A stretch of 8,437 nt of DNA from DASPKW01 sp038244055 (lineage in GTDB: Bacteria; Planctomycetota; Phycisphaerae; Tepidisphaerales; Tepidisphaeraceae). The stretch covers positions 1-8,437 of the forward strand of contig JBBRTW010000321.1 in NCBI GenBank assembly GCA_038244055.1, given 5' to 3'. The notes under the pieces were generated by a model. It did no database searches. It saw only the letters and a list, made by a program, of their open reading frames with translations, and had not been told where the DNA came from. The first letter of the stretch is position 1; the number at the start of each line of letters is the position of its first letter. The translations under genes were made by a program, and so were the position numbers. Shown in pieces: positions 1 through 6,965 of the stretch.

Positions 1-47
1 ATGGCGATGGTGATGAGCAGACCGCCGAGTCCGAAAACCATTCGCAT
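1..47 (-). CDS. Start of an unidentified membrane or secreted protein, cut by the window edge
   Basis: Read on the minus strand, an ATG at 47 opens a frame that stays open to the window edge (15 complete codons): M-R-M-V-F-G-L-G-G-L-L-I-T-I-A. The run is short, has one arginine, and is otherwise hydrophobic and glycine-rich, as in a first membrane helix or signal peptide. An AAGGA Shine-Dalgarno lies six bases before the ATG, and a TATAAT-like box lies 30 bases further up. It lies 45 bases after the MgtC-family gene on the same strand, so it may be the next gene in that transcription unit or start from its own promoter. The family cannot be named from so few residues. Confidence 0.55.
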   Translation of the reverse strand, partial: MRMVFGLGGLLITIA

Positions 48-76
48 GAGGATTCCTTCGTTGATGTACCCGGATT

Positions 77-82
77 ATTATA
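77..82 (-). promoter_or_regulatory. Possible -10 box for the truncated edge gene
   Basis: The minus strand reads TATAAT here, a perfect sigma-70 -10 hexamer in the 45-base gap between the MgtC-family stop and the edge gene. It would start a transcript roughly 20 to 25 bases before that gene's ATG. No convincing TTGACA-like box sits about 17 bases upstream, where the sequence is the tail of the previous gene, so the site could be a chance match in an AT-rich gap. Confidence 0.3.
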
Positions 83-92
83 CGCGCTGACT

Positions 93-839
93 TCAGCCAT
101 CGGACCAGGAAATGAGCTGGCAATCCGCGTGGCCATCGAGTTCGCGCTCGAATTCCCAGAATTTATCGCGGCTGCGGAAGGCGACATACAGCCGGATATC
201 CACCGTGGCGAGGTCGCCCAGGCGGACGAAACTGGTGTCGACGACGTCGATCGCCTTGAGCGACTGAACCAACTCCACCGTCTGGCCGATGATCCCCGGC
301 CGCCAGGGCCGGCGAACGGTGATCGTGCGATAGCGAACCCGCGGCAGGCGCTTCTCCAGGATATCCAGAGTCCAGAGGGCGATCAGCACCAGGATCGTCG
401 CGAAAATGCTGACCAGGTACATCCCCAGCCCGCAAGCCAGCCCGACCGCCGCCACGCACCAGAGCCCGGCCGCCGTCGTCAATCCGCGGACGTTGCCATC
501 GTGCTTCATGATCGCGCCCGCGCCCAGGAAGCCGACTCCCGCCATCACGCTGTAGGCCACGCGGGCCGGATCGATATTGAGGTTGAACCCGCTGTGGGGC
601 GGCCAGTTCACATAGGCGAAGAACACCGAAACGATCATCACCAGCGCGCTGCCCAGGGCGACCAGCAGGTTGGTGCGGAAGCCCGCCTGCCGCCCGCGCA
701 CCTCGCGCTCCAGCCCGACCAATCCGCCCAGCGCGGCCGCGAGACCCAATCGAAAAATCGCCTCCCCGGGCATTTGCAGCGATGCCGCCCAGTCGCGCAG
801 GCCGGCATCGAGGGATTGGAGGGAGAAGGCGAGAAGCAT
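93..839 (-). CDS. MgtC/SapB family inner-membrane protein
   Basis: This 248-residue protein has the layout of the MgtC/SapB family: a hydrophobic N-terminal half with four or five membrane helices and a soluble C-terminal domain from about residue 165. Family signatures are clear: GLERE (42-46), RTNLLVALGSA (55-65), GVGFLGAGAI (101-110) and a GLTTAAGLW segment (119-127). In Salmonella, MgtC helps survival at low magnesium and in macrophages; in environmental bacteria the role is usually unknown, and the C-terminal half is probably a ligand-sensing ACT-like fold. The start at 839 has no visible Shine-Dalgarno. A second Met at residue 23, just before the first conserved helix, is an alternative start. 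The gene lies 59 bases downstream of the large dehydrogenase gene on the same strand and may be read through from it or from its own weak promoter. Confidence 0.94.
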   Translation of the reverse strand: MLLAFSLQSLDAGLRDWAASLQMPGEAIFRLGLAAALGGLVGLEREVRGRQAGFRTNLLVALGSALVMIVSVFFAYVNWPPHSGFNLNIDPARVAYSVMAGVGFLGAGAIMKHDGNVRGLTTAAGLWCVAAVGLACGLGMYLVSIFATILVLIALWTLDILEKRLPRVRYRTITVRRPWRPGIIGQTVELVQSLKAIDVVDTSFVRLGDLATVDIRLYVAFRSRDKFWEFERELDGHADCQLISWSDG

Positions 840-848
840 GGGATGTTG

Positions 849-856
849 ATTCTATA
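849..856 (-). promoter_or_regulatory. Possible -10 box just before the MgtC-family gene
   Basis: The minus strand reads TATAGAAT, which contains TAGAAT (five of six matches to the -10 consensus). It ends nine bases before the annotated ATG, so a transcript from it would have almost no leader. This fits the lack of a Shine-Dalgarno there, but no -35 box of good quality is visible upstream. The alternative is read-through from the upstream gene. Confidence 0.25.
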
Positions 857-898
857 GGAAGACGGAATCGAACGGCGTTCATTCAGCCCGCCGCCAAC

Positions 899-3800
899 TC
901 ATTTGCCGGCTGGGGTCGCGGCCGGCAGTGAGCGTATCCAATGGTCGATCATTTTGCTGGCGGCCGGGTCGACGCGATTGCTGGCCATCGGGGGCATCTG
1001 GCCGGTGCCGCGGAGGGTCAGGCGATGATAGAGGATGGAGGATTCGGGATGGCCGGGGGAGAGAAATTGAGCGTCTTTAATTCCCATGTTGTTGGCGGCC
1101 GACACGGCATCGAGCAGATGGGATTTGGGCATGTCGGAGGTGAATTCGAGATCGATCGAAGCGTTGCCGCCGCCGGCTTCGATGTGGCAATGGGCACAAT
1201 TGGCGTGCAGATAGGAGCGGGCGCGGGCGGTTAAATCCTGCTTGTCATCGGACGGGCTGACCATGTGCGGAAGCCGATCGGGCGAGCGGGCCAGGAGCGT
1301 GGATTTGGCGAAAGGGCGCTGGGAGGCGACTTTGTCGGTCATGGCGTCGCTTGCGTAGCTGTCGGCCTTCTTGCCATCCATGCCCTTCTCGGTTGCATCC
1401 TTGCGAAGTACCTTTTTAGCATGATCGCCGGCATCGACCTGCAACACACCCAGATGCTCCAGCACGCGAAGCTGATTGTCGGTAACGCCCGATGGATAGG
1501 TGAACTCGCGGTTCATCTGGAGCTCTGAAAGCCCCAATGCCCAGTTGGCGGCGCGGCTGTGGCAAACCATGCATTCCGCGCGGCTGGGGTAGTGCCACGA
1601 TTGTGCGACGACGCCGCCGGGCGCGGAGGGGTCTTTGATCGTGTAGGTGCGATCCACACCGGCCGAGGGCGCGAGATCGGCATCGCTCTGGGCATCGTTC
1701 CAGATGTAGGTGAAGCCGTCCCAGTTGTTGGCCTGCTTGACCATGAGCCGCGTTTCCAGGCGGCGCAGCGCAGCCGGGTTGCCGGCCTCGGTTTGCAGCG
1801 AAAAGGTTTTGACCAGGACCGTGCCGTTGGGAAATTCCCAGCCGCGATTGGCGGTGTAGCCGATCGATTCACCGGCCGGCAATGCGATGAAACGCTCCTT
1901 GGCCGCCCCATCGGACCAGAGCGGGGCATTGACATCGTACGGGATCAGCGCCGGCTCGGGAATGTTCCGGGCGGTGTCGGCGAAGAGGCCGGTCTGCGAA
2001 AGTTTTTGCGGGAAGGGAGCGGTCGGCGCATCTTTTGGCGAGGGCACGAGCTTCAACACGCCGCCGCCATCATCGCCGACAAAGAGGTCGCCCTTTTTAT
2101 CCGCGTAGAAGTTGATGATCTGGGCGGTCGTGCGGGCGATTTCGCGGTGAAAGGTGAGCTTCTCCTGCTTGTTGTCCCATCTGGCCGCCCAGATTCGGCC
2201 GGTGGAGAAATCGCCATAGATGTAGCAGCCCTTCAGCTCCGGGAATTTATCGGAATGGTACACCACGCCGCCGGTGAGCGAGCGGGCCTCGCTGTGATGA
2301 TGCTCGACCGCCGGCATGCCCAGCGGCGTATCGACCAGCCGGCGGTGCGGGTGGAAGGGGTGCGACCCTTCATAAATCGGCCAGCCGTAGTTCATCCCCT
2401 TCTTGACGACGTACACCGGCTCCCACAAATCCTGCCCGTTCTGGCCGACCCATAGATCGCCGGTGACGCGATCGAAGCTCATCCGCCAGGGGTTGCGAAA
2501 GCCATGCGCCCAAATCTCCGGCCGTGCGCCCGCGCGATCGATGAAGGGGTTGTCCCTGGGAATTCCGTACTGTTTGCCCCCCTCCGGATGATCGACATCG
2601 ATGCGAATGACGGCGGCCGAAACGTGCGACAAATCCTGCCCGCGATTTTCCACATCCGAATCGTTCGATGTATCGCCGGTGGTGAAATAGAGCATCCCAT
2701 CGTTGCCGAATTCGAGGCCGCCGCCGTTGTGGCCATTGGTTTCCCACGGCTCCATAATCTCCAATTTCGATTTGGGATCGAGCGTGCCGGTGGCGCGGTC
2801 CATGGTGTAGCGGGTGAGATGATTGAAGCGATGCTCGGCCGCGAAAGGAGCGTTATGGTAGACGTAGACCCAGCCGTTTTCCTTGTACTTCGGATGAAAC
2901 GCCATGCTGTAGACCAGCGAATCGGGCAGATCGAGAACCTGTCTGCTCTCTTTCGCATCGGGATCGTTCTTGACGCGCAGAATCCGCCCCGGCCCGGCCC
3001 AGTGGCCCAGGTGCTGGATGATGAGCAGGTCATCGTTGGCGGGGTCTTCGATGATGAAGATCGGCTGGATGATCTTGAGCTTGGTGAAGGTCGGCTCAAT
3101 GTGGAAGGGGGGCGAGGGATCGGGGTAGCCGACGACTTTGGAGGTGGTCCAGGGAATTCGCTGGTCGATGCCGAACGCCTTCTCCGCGGCGGCAGGGGGG
3201 GCGAAATAGATCGTGCCGTAGTCTTCGTGGCGGTGGAAGCTGGGCTGGGTCAGGGGCGCGGTGGTGGAGATTTCGAAAGTCTTCTCATCGGAGTAGTCGA
3301 CCCGGCAAAGGGCAAATTTCCAGGCTTCGCCCGGCGCTGGCCGCCCACCCGCGATCGCGAAATCCGCCCAGCGGAGCCGGCCTTCAACCGTCCAGCCTTT
3401 GGCATCATGCTTGAACGTGTTCATCGAGCCGCGGGCATCGACGGCCGTGTCGAATTTGAAGGGATGCTTGCCCTTGTATGTGTCGTAGCCGCCCTTGCCG
3501 CTGGCCGGGATGTAGAGCTCAAGCGTGGTGTTGATGGGGCTGACTTCGAACTCGAAATAGCCGGGTTTATCCACCGCCGGCTTGAAGAACATCTCGAAGG
3601 CATCGTTCTCCCAGACCCGCCCATCGTGTTCCTTGACGGTTGCGTAGAGGTCCGAGTCATCCATCTCAGCGGTGAAATACAAATACTCGCGATCCCAGAG
3701 CAGGCGGGCGCGGGTGGCGTTGCGCGGAGATGGGCCGCCGGGAATCCAGGGCATGGTGAAATGATCGATCACCGACGCCTTCTGCCAGGCCGGGTCATTG

Positions 3801-4018
3801 GCCCGGCCATCGATCTTTGGTGGGGTTTCGGTGAAGGAGCAGAGATAATCCGATGGGCCGAGATCGGGCATGACCCAGGCTACCGGCGGCGGCGGAGTCT
3901 GCGGCGGATTCGGCTGGCGCGGCAATATCGGCGGAGTGTTCGGCTGGCATGCGGTAATCAGAAGGGTCAAGGCCACGAGACCCATCAGGGCGATGGCAAA
4001 TAATTTCTTTTGAATCAT
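899..4018 (-). CDS. Lipoprotein: CBM9-like, PQQ sugar dehydrogenase-like and c-type cytochrome regions fused
   Basis: A 1039-residue exported protein in four parts. Residues 1-24 are a lipoprotein signal ending in lipobox ITAC (C24), followed by a proline-rich linker to about 45. Residues 54-275 resemble a CBM9-type carbohydrate-binding module (PPKIDGRANDPAWQ at 66, WENDAFEMFF at 136). Residues 290-660 are a glucose/sorbosone dehydrogenase beta-propeller: H430 in GHNGGGLEFGNDG and R508-N509 in AHGFRNPWR match the catalytic His144 and PQQ-pocket Arg228-Asn229 known from Acinetobacter soluble glucose dehydrogenase. Residues 668-1039 follow the SO_2930/HNE_0200 pattern (NAPLWSDGA, WEFPNGTVLVKTF) and carry two heme c sites, C816-MV-C819-H820 and C941-AH-C944-H945, with M1008 in QMPP as possible axial ligand. 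The start at 4018 was chosen for its GAGGAT ribosome site and signal peptide; the frame runs open upstream to 4273, but that is RidA sequence in another frame. The substrate is unknown. Confidence 0.94.
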   Translation of the reverse strand: MIQKKLFAIALMGLVALTLLITACQPNTPPILPRQPNPPQTPPPPVAWVMPDLGPSDYLCSFTETPPKIDGRANDPAWQKASVIDHFTMPWIPGGPSPRNATRARLLWDREYLYFTAEMDDSDLYATVKEHDGRVWENDAFEMFFKPAVDKPGYFEFEVSPINTTLELYIPASGKGGYDTYKGKHPFKFDTAVDARGSMNTFKHDAKGWTVEGRLRWADFAIAGGRPAPGEAWKFALCRVDYSDEKTFEISTTAPLTQPSFHRHEDYGTIYFAPPAAAEKAFGIDQRIPWTTSKVVGYPDPSPPFHIEPTFTKLKIIQPIFIIEDPANDDLLIIQHLGHWAGPGRILRVKNDPDAKESRQVLDLPDSLVYSMAFHPKYKENGWVYVYHNAPFAAEHRFNHLTRYTMDRATGTLDPKSKLEIMEPWETNGHNGGGLEFGNDGMLYFTTGDTSNDSDVENRGQDLSHVSAAVIRIDVDHPEGGKQYGIPRDNPFIDRAGARPEIWAHGFRNPWRMSFDRVTGDLWVGQNGQDLWEPVYVVKKGMNYGWPIYEGSHPFHPHRRLVDTPLGMPAVEHHHSEARSLTGGVVYHSDKFPELKGCYIYGDFSTGRIWAARWDNKQEKLTFHREIARTTAQIINFYADKKGDLFVGDDGGGVLKLVPSPKDAPTAPFPQKLSQTGLFADTARNIPEPALIPYDVNAPLWSDGAAKERFIALPAGESIGYTANRGWEFPNGTVLVKTFSLQTEAGNPAALRRLETRLMVKQANNWDGFTYIWNDAQSDADLAPSAGVDRTYTIKDPSAPGGVVAQSWHYPSRAECMVCHSRAANWALGLSELQMNREFTYPSGVTDNQLRVLEHLGVLQVDAGDHAKKVLRKDATEKGMDGKKADSYASDAMTDKVASQRPFAKSTLLARSPDRLPHMVSPSDDKQDLTARARSYLHANCAHCHIEAGGGNASIDLEFTSDMPKSHLLDAVSAANNMGIKDAQFLSPGHPESSILYHRLTLRGTGQMPPMASNRVDPAASKMIDHWIRSLPAATPAGK

Positions 4019-4488
4019 GGCTTGATCCTCACGATGGCCTCGACCTCGACACTGGCGTTGAGCGGCAGGGAAGCCATTCCCACGGCCGACCGCGCATGCC
4101 AACCCGATTCGCCCAGGACATCCACCAGCAACTGCGATGCGCCATTGATCACCAAATGCTGCTCGCCGAAATCGGGCGTGGAATTCACGAAGCCGACTAC
4201 CTTGAGAATGCGATCGATCCGGTCGAGCGAGCCGAGTTCGCGCCGCAGCAGGCGGAGGATGTTGGCAGCACACAAAGCGGCGGCCTTCTGGGCGTCGATG
4301 AGACTGACATCCGTCGGCACTTTCCCCCGGCTGGTGAGTTGCTGATGCTCATCGAAGGGCACGCACCCGGCCACATAGGCGGTCGTCCCATCGATCACCA
4401 CCGGCCGATAAATCGCCCCCGGCTTGAGGTTGCACTCGGGGGAGAACCCCAGTTCCAGCATTTTCCGTTCGCGCGGGCCATCGTGCAT
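4015..4488 (-). CDS. RidA/YjgF/YER057c/UK114 family protein
   Basis: A 157-residue cytoplasmic protein of the Rid superfamily, in the longer subgroup of about 150 residues often annotated as YjgF-like. RidA proper hydrolyses reactive enamine/imine intermediates, such as those made by PLP enzymes; the activity of this subgroup is less certain. Conserved segments include GKVPTDVSLIDAQKAAALCAAN (from 55), GSLDRIDRILKVVGFVNS (from 86) and HARSAVGMASLPLN (131-144). R133 aligns with the substrate-binding Arg105 of E. coli RidA, and E150 in VEVEAI with Glu120, so the active site looks intact. The ATG at 4488 is preferred because AAGGAGA precedes it by seven bases; the frame extends upstream to 4617, but that part is not family-like. 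The stop overlaps the dehydrogenase start as ATGA, which makes co-translation likely. Confidence 0.94.
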   Translation of the reverse strand: MHDGPRERKMLELGFSPECNLKPGAIYRPVVIDGTTAYVAGCVPFDEHQQLTSRGKVPTDVSLIDAQKAAALCAANILRLLRRELGSLDRIDRILKVVGFVNSTPDFGEQHLVINGASQLLVDVLGESGWHARSAVGMASLPLNASVEVEAIVRIKP

Positions 4489-4494
4489 CGTTGA

Positions 4495-4501
4495 TCTCCT
4501 T
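4495..4501 (-). promoter_or_regulatory. Ribosome binding site of the RidA-family gene
   Basis: The minus strand reads AAGGAGA, a near-perfect Shine-Dalgarno, with the ATG at 4488 after a short ATCAACG-type spacer. It decides the start of the RidA-family gene against the longer open frame that begins at 4617. Confidence 0.8.
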
Positions 4502-4554
4502 GGGGCTGCAAGGATATCGCGAGAGGTGGGAATTGCGAAGGGATGGAAATGACT

Positions 4555-4575
4555 CCCTCTCTGCACTTGAGAGGG
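4555..4575 (-). terminator. Intercistronic stem-loop after the PHP gene (weak terminator or processing site)
   Basis: CCCTCTC (4555-4561) and GAGAGGG (4569-4575) form a perfect 7-bp stem with a 7-base loop, eight bases past the PHP stop codon. The minus-strand transcript continues as AGTCATTTCC, not a U tract, so this is not a classic intrinsic terminator. It may stabilise the 3' end of the PHP message, tune expression between the PHP and RidA genes, or be an incidental palindrome in the 95-base gap. Confidence 0.45.
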
Positions 4576-4583
4576 GACCGGAA

Positions 4584-5882
4584 TCATTTGGCGATCCACC
4601 CTACCGGCTGGGTCCACGCCTGCTGTTTCTGGCCCTTATACGAGGCGTTCATGGGGAATTGATCGGACGTGACAACCGCGCGGATGTACAACTCTTTGCC
4701 CGTCATCGTGTAACTCGCATGATCGCCCTCGACTGTTGCGTAGGTCACACCGATATCCGCCGGCGCAGGCTTGCCGCTTTCGACGATCCGGCTGCCGATG
4801 AAGCGGGTTGTGTACTTGGCGCCGGCCAGGGGCATGATTTCGATTTCAAGCCTCTTCGTCTTCGCATCGAACTTCACCTCTCTCAGAACCACGCCGCTGG
4901 AGGCATAGAAATCGCCCGCCTCCATGGCCGCGATGATCGCTTCGGCCGACAGCGTTTTGGAGCGCACATAAATCCACCCCCGGCCCGGCATGGCGCGGCT
5001 CATTCCGTCGACATGGTAGTGATGGCTGTCATCGGTGCCGAGTCCGAGAAGGGGCTGGCCGTGAAATGCGGTGAGGCGCAGGGTGTTGGCGACATCCCAG
5101 ATTCTTTCCACGCCGGGGTGATCCTTATCGCCCATTTCGTTGATGGTCGGGTGGCCATTGTAGACTTCGAAGAAATGTTCCTCGACGACTTCGGCGATAT
5201 CCTCGGCCGTCACCCCCCAGCCGAAATTGGGATGATTCAGATGCCCCAGCACGGGCCGGCCCAGGCGCGTGGATTGGGACTGGATCGCCTTGAGGTTGTT
5301 GGAGATCACCTCGACCACCGACTTTCCGCCCTGGGGCTTGATCGGTTCGCCGATATTGATGGCGCCCATGTGGACGGGCTTTTTCTCGAATTTGTCGGTG
5401 AGCTCCTCGGCCGGGATGAGGAGGAATTTCCCGGGCTGCTCGATCGCCTGGCGGTATTCCTCAAAGGGCGTCAGGCGAATCTCCTGGGTGCCGGCCTGGC
5501 GGTCGCCGCGCGCTTTGGCGAGGGTTGGGAATTCCTTCAAAAGCGCATCGACGGCCGGGCCGGCACCTTTGCGGTAGAGGTCGCCGTATTTGACCCATTT
5601 CTCGCCGCGCTGGAGGCTATTGTGGTCGGAGATGCCGAGAAAATCGTAATCGCGCTCGCGATACCATCGGGCGATGCGCTCGGGGAACTCATCGCCATCG
5701 GACCAAAGCGAATGCGTGTGCAAATTGCCCTTGAGCCACCCGGCCGGCGTCGCCACGGGCGGCGGGCCTTTCACAAGAATCTCCGGCTCAGGAAGAGGCG
5801 CGATGGTGGCGCACCCGCGCAGGGGCATCAGCATCGCGACGAAGAGAATCGAGAGGATTAACAGGGTTCGGCCCATGGGCAT
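4584..5882 (-). CDS. PHP-domain metallohydrolase lipoprotein (CehA/McbA-like)
   Basis: A 432-residue exported protein of the PHP superfamily, which uses two or three metal ions to cleave phosphoester or related bonds. The N-terminus is hydrophobic and ends in an imperfect lipobox, L21-R22-G23-C24, suggesting membrane anchoring facing the periplasm. Metal-binding motifs appear in order: HTH with following D (H55, H57, D62), SDH (D86, H87), PAEE (E159-E160), H171, GHLNHPN (H214, H217), EVYNGH (E239, H244) and GTDDSH (D284, D285, H287). The GDFYASSG segment (323-330) and the following beta-rich tail from about 335 are typical of CehA/McbA-like members. The ATG at 5882 follows GGAG by six bases; a second ATG two codons later is less well spaced. 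It heads the minus-strand run that continues with the RidA and dehydrogenase genes. The substrate is unknown. Confidence 0.92.
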   Translation of the reverse strand: MPMGRTLLILSILFVAMLMPLRGCATIAPLPEPEILVKGPPPVATPAGWLKGNLHTHSLWSDGDEFPERIARWYRERDYDFLGISDHNSLQRGEKWVKYGDLYRKGAGPAVDALLKEFPTLAKARGDRQAGTQEIRLTPFEEYRQAIEQPGKFLLIPAEELTDKFEKKPVHMGAINIGEPIKPQGGKSVVEVISNNLKAIQSQSTRLGRPVLGHLNHPNFGWGVTAEDIAEVVEEHFFEVYNGHPTINEMGDKDHPGVERIWDVANTLRLTAFHGQPLLGLGTDDSHHYHVDGMSRAMPGRGWIYVRSKTLSAEAIIAAMEAGDFYASSGVVLREVKFDAKTKRLEIEIMPLAGAKYTTRFIGSRIVESGKPAPADIGVTYATVEGDHASYTMTGKELYIRAVVTSDQFPMNASYKGQKQQAWTQPVGWIAK

Positions 5883-5946
5883 TGGTCACTCCACTGGAAA
5901 TACCTAACAGATCGTGGGTTGTTTTCCACCTTGTCATTGTGCATGT

Positions 5947-6017
5947 CTTCTCTCTTGATTCCGACACGCCTTGATTTTCTCTCTTTGAATCCTCTGTGCC
6001 TCCGTGTCTCTGTGGCG
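5947..6017. repeat. Intergenic repeat with 8-bp units in the divergent promoter region
   Basis: Three tandem octamers lie at 5991-6014: CCTCTGTG, CCTCCGTG and TCTCTGTG, followed by GCGAATTC. Just before them is an imperfect direct repeat: TTCTCTCTTGATTCC (5948-5962) and TTCTCTCTTTGAATCC (5977-5992). A 15-bp piece, CGTGTCTCTGTGGCG (6003-6017), recurs exactly at 7096-7110. From memory, CACAGAGACACAGAGG-type intergenic repeats are widespread in environmental bacteria, including planctomycetes. The element fills much of the 256-base spacer between the divergent PHP and ThuA genes and has no coding potential I would defend. Confidence 0.7.
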
Positions 6018-6081
6018 AATTCATTTCGTGCGAATTGATTCGGCAACACCCCCGCCGGCCGCGCGTAAATTCATTGCACGT

Positions 6082-6109
6082 TTGCGTCTTGCCGGCGCTT
6101 TCGTATCCT
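6082..6109 (+). promoter_or_regulatory. Possible sigma-70 promoter of the ThuA-domain gene
   Basis: TTGCGT (6082-6087) and TATCCT (6104-6109) are separated by 16 bases, which would give a leader of roughly 22 to 25 bases before the ATG at 6139. Matches are three of six and four of six to the consensus boxes, so the assignment is weak; position and spacing are its main support. Confidence 0.3.
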
Positions 6110-6138
6110 TTTCATCCAACACCAACGAAAGGTTCTCC

Positions 6139-6957
6139 ATGCGTAACTGGTTCATCGCGTCCATCGTGGGCGTGCTCGCGCTGTCTTCTCCCGCGTTCGC
6201 CGAGGAAAAGCCCATCCGCGTCCTGCTGGTCCTGGGCGGCTGCTGCCACGATTATGCCAAGCAGAAGGATATTCTCTCGGCCGGCATTACCGAGCGGGCC
6301 AATGTCGTCGTCACGGTCGCCTACGACCCCGACAAGGGCACCAAGCACCTCAACCCCGTCTACGAGAAGGCCGACTGGGCCAAGGATTTCGACGTCGTCA
6401 TTCACGATGAATGCTCGGCCGATGTGAAGGATGAAGCGGTCATCGAGACCATTCTCAAGCCCCACAAGGATGGCCTGCCCGGTGTGGTGCTCCATTGCGG
6501 CATGCACTGCTACCGCAGCAAGGGCTTCCCCCAGGCGACGCCCTGGTTCGATTTCACCGGCCAGCCCAGCACCGGCCATGGCCCGCAGCTCCCAATCGCC
6601 ATCGCCTTCGAAAAGGGCAGCCCCATCACCAAGGGCCTGGAAGACTGGACCACCATCAACGAAGAGCACTACAACAACGGCCCGGCCAACAAGCCGCTGG
6701 ACACCGCCAAGACCATCGCCCACGGCAAGCAGACGATCAAGGCCAAGGATGGCACTGAAAAGACCAACGATTTCGTGGTCGCCTGGACCAACACCTACAA
6801 CGGCAAGGCCAAGGTCTTCGCCACGACCATCGGGCATAACAACGCGACGGTGGCCGATCCGAAGTATCTCGACCTGGTCACCCGCGGGCTGCTCTGGACG
6901 ACCGGCCATCTGACCGATGATGGCAAGCCGGCTGAGGGGTATGGGCCGAAGAAGTAG
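6139..6957 (+). CDS. Secreted ThuA-domain protein
   Basis: This 272-residue protein starts with a Sec signal peptide (MRNWFIASIVGVLALSSPAFA, likely cut after A21), so the mature protein is periplasmic or extracellular. The rest is one ThuA domain with a class I glutamine-amidotransferase-like fold, first linked to trehalose utilisation in Sinorhizobium. Visible signatures are LVLGGCCHDY (30-39), VVLHCGMHCYR (116-126), EEHYNN (175-180) and TTIGHNNATVADPKYLDLV ending in GLLWTTG (229-256). ThuA proteins usually lack the amidotransferase nucleophile, and the catalytic role of most members is unproven; many in planctomycetes are secreted and sit among sugar-oxidation genes. The ATG at 6139 was chosen over the open frame from 6004 because AAAGG precedes it by six bases and the signal peptide begins there. 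It is divergent from the PHP gene. Confidence 0.94.
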   Translation: MRNWFIASIVGVLALSSPAFAEEKPIRVLLVLGGCCHDYAKQKDILSAGITERANVVVTVAYDPDKGTKHLNPVYEKADWAKDFDVVIHDECSADVKDEAVIETILKPHKDGLPGVVLHCGMHCYRSKGFPQATPWFDFTGQPSTGHGPQLPIAIAFEKGSPITKGLEDWTTINEEHYNNGPANKPLDTAKTIAHGKQTIKAKDGTEKTNDFVVAWTNTYNGKAKVFATTIGHNNATVADPKYLDLVTRGLLWTTGHLTDDGKPAEGYGPKK

Positions 6958-6965
6958 GCGGCGAA

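Noticed and set aside
129..857. A 242-codon plus-strand open frame opposite the MgtC-family gene
   Set aside because: It is rich in His, Gln and Arg as expected for an antisense frame of GC-rich DNA and has no family signature.
870..893. Terminator hairpin between the dehydrogenase and MgtC-family genes
   Set aside because: Only 4- to 5-bp stems (GAAC/GTTC, CGGCG/CGCCG) and no U tract are present.
2504..4003. A 499-codon open frame on the plus strand opposite the dehydrogenase gene
   Set aside because: It mirrors a gene with strong GC codon bias, has no recognisable domain or ribosome site, and the minus-strand frame is a clear multi-domain protein.
4019..4273. N-terminal extension of the dehydrogenase lipoprotein
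   Set aside because: The extension overlaps the RidA coding region in another frame and would bury the signal peptide and lipobox inside the protein.
4489..4617. N-terminal extension of the RidA-family protein
   Set aside because: The family core begins after the ATG at 4488, which has a strong Shine-Dalgarno; the extension covers the stem-loop and the end of the PHP gene.
4491..5861. A 456-codon plus-strand open frame opposite the PHP gene
   Set aside because: It is antisense to a well-supported metallohydrolase and its residues show no known fold or signal.
5883..5945. Sigma-70 promoter for the PHP gene with -35 ATGACA
   Set aside because: The -35-like box is good, but no acceptable -10 hexamer lies 16 to 18 bases downstream.
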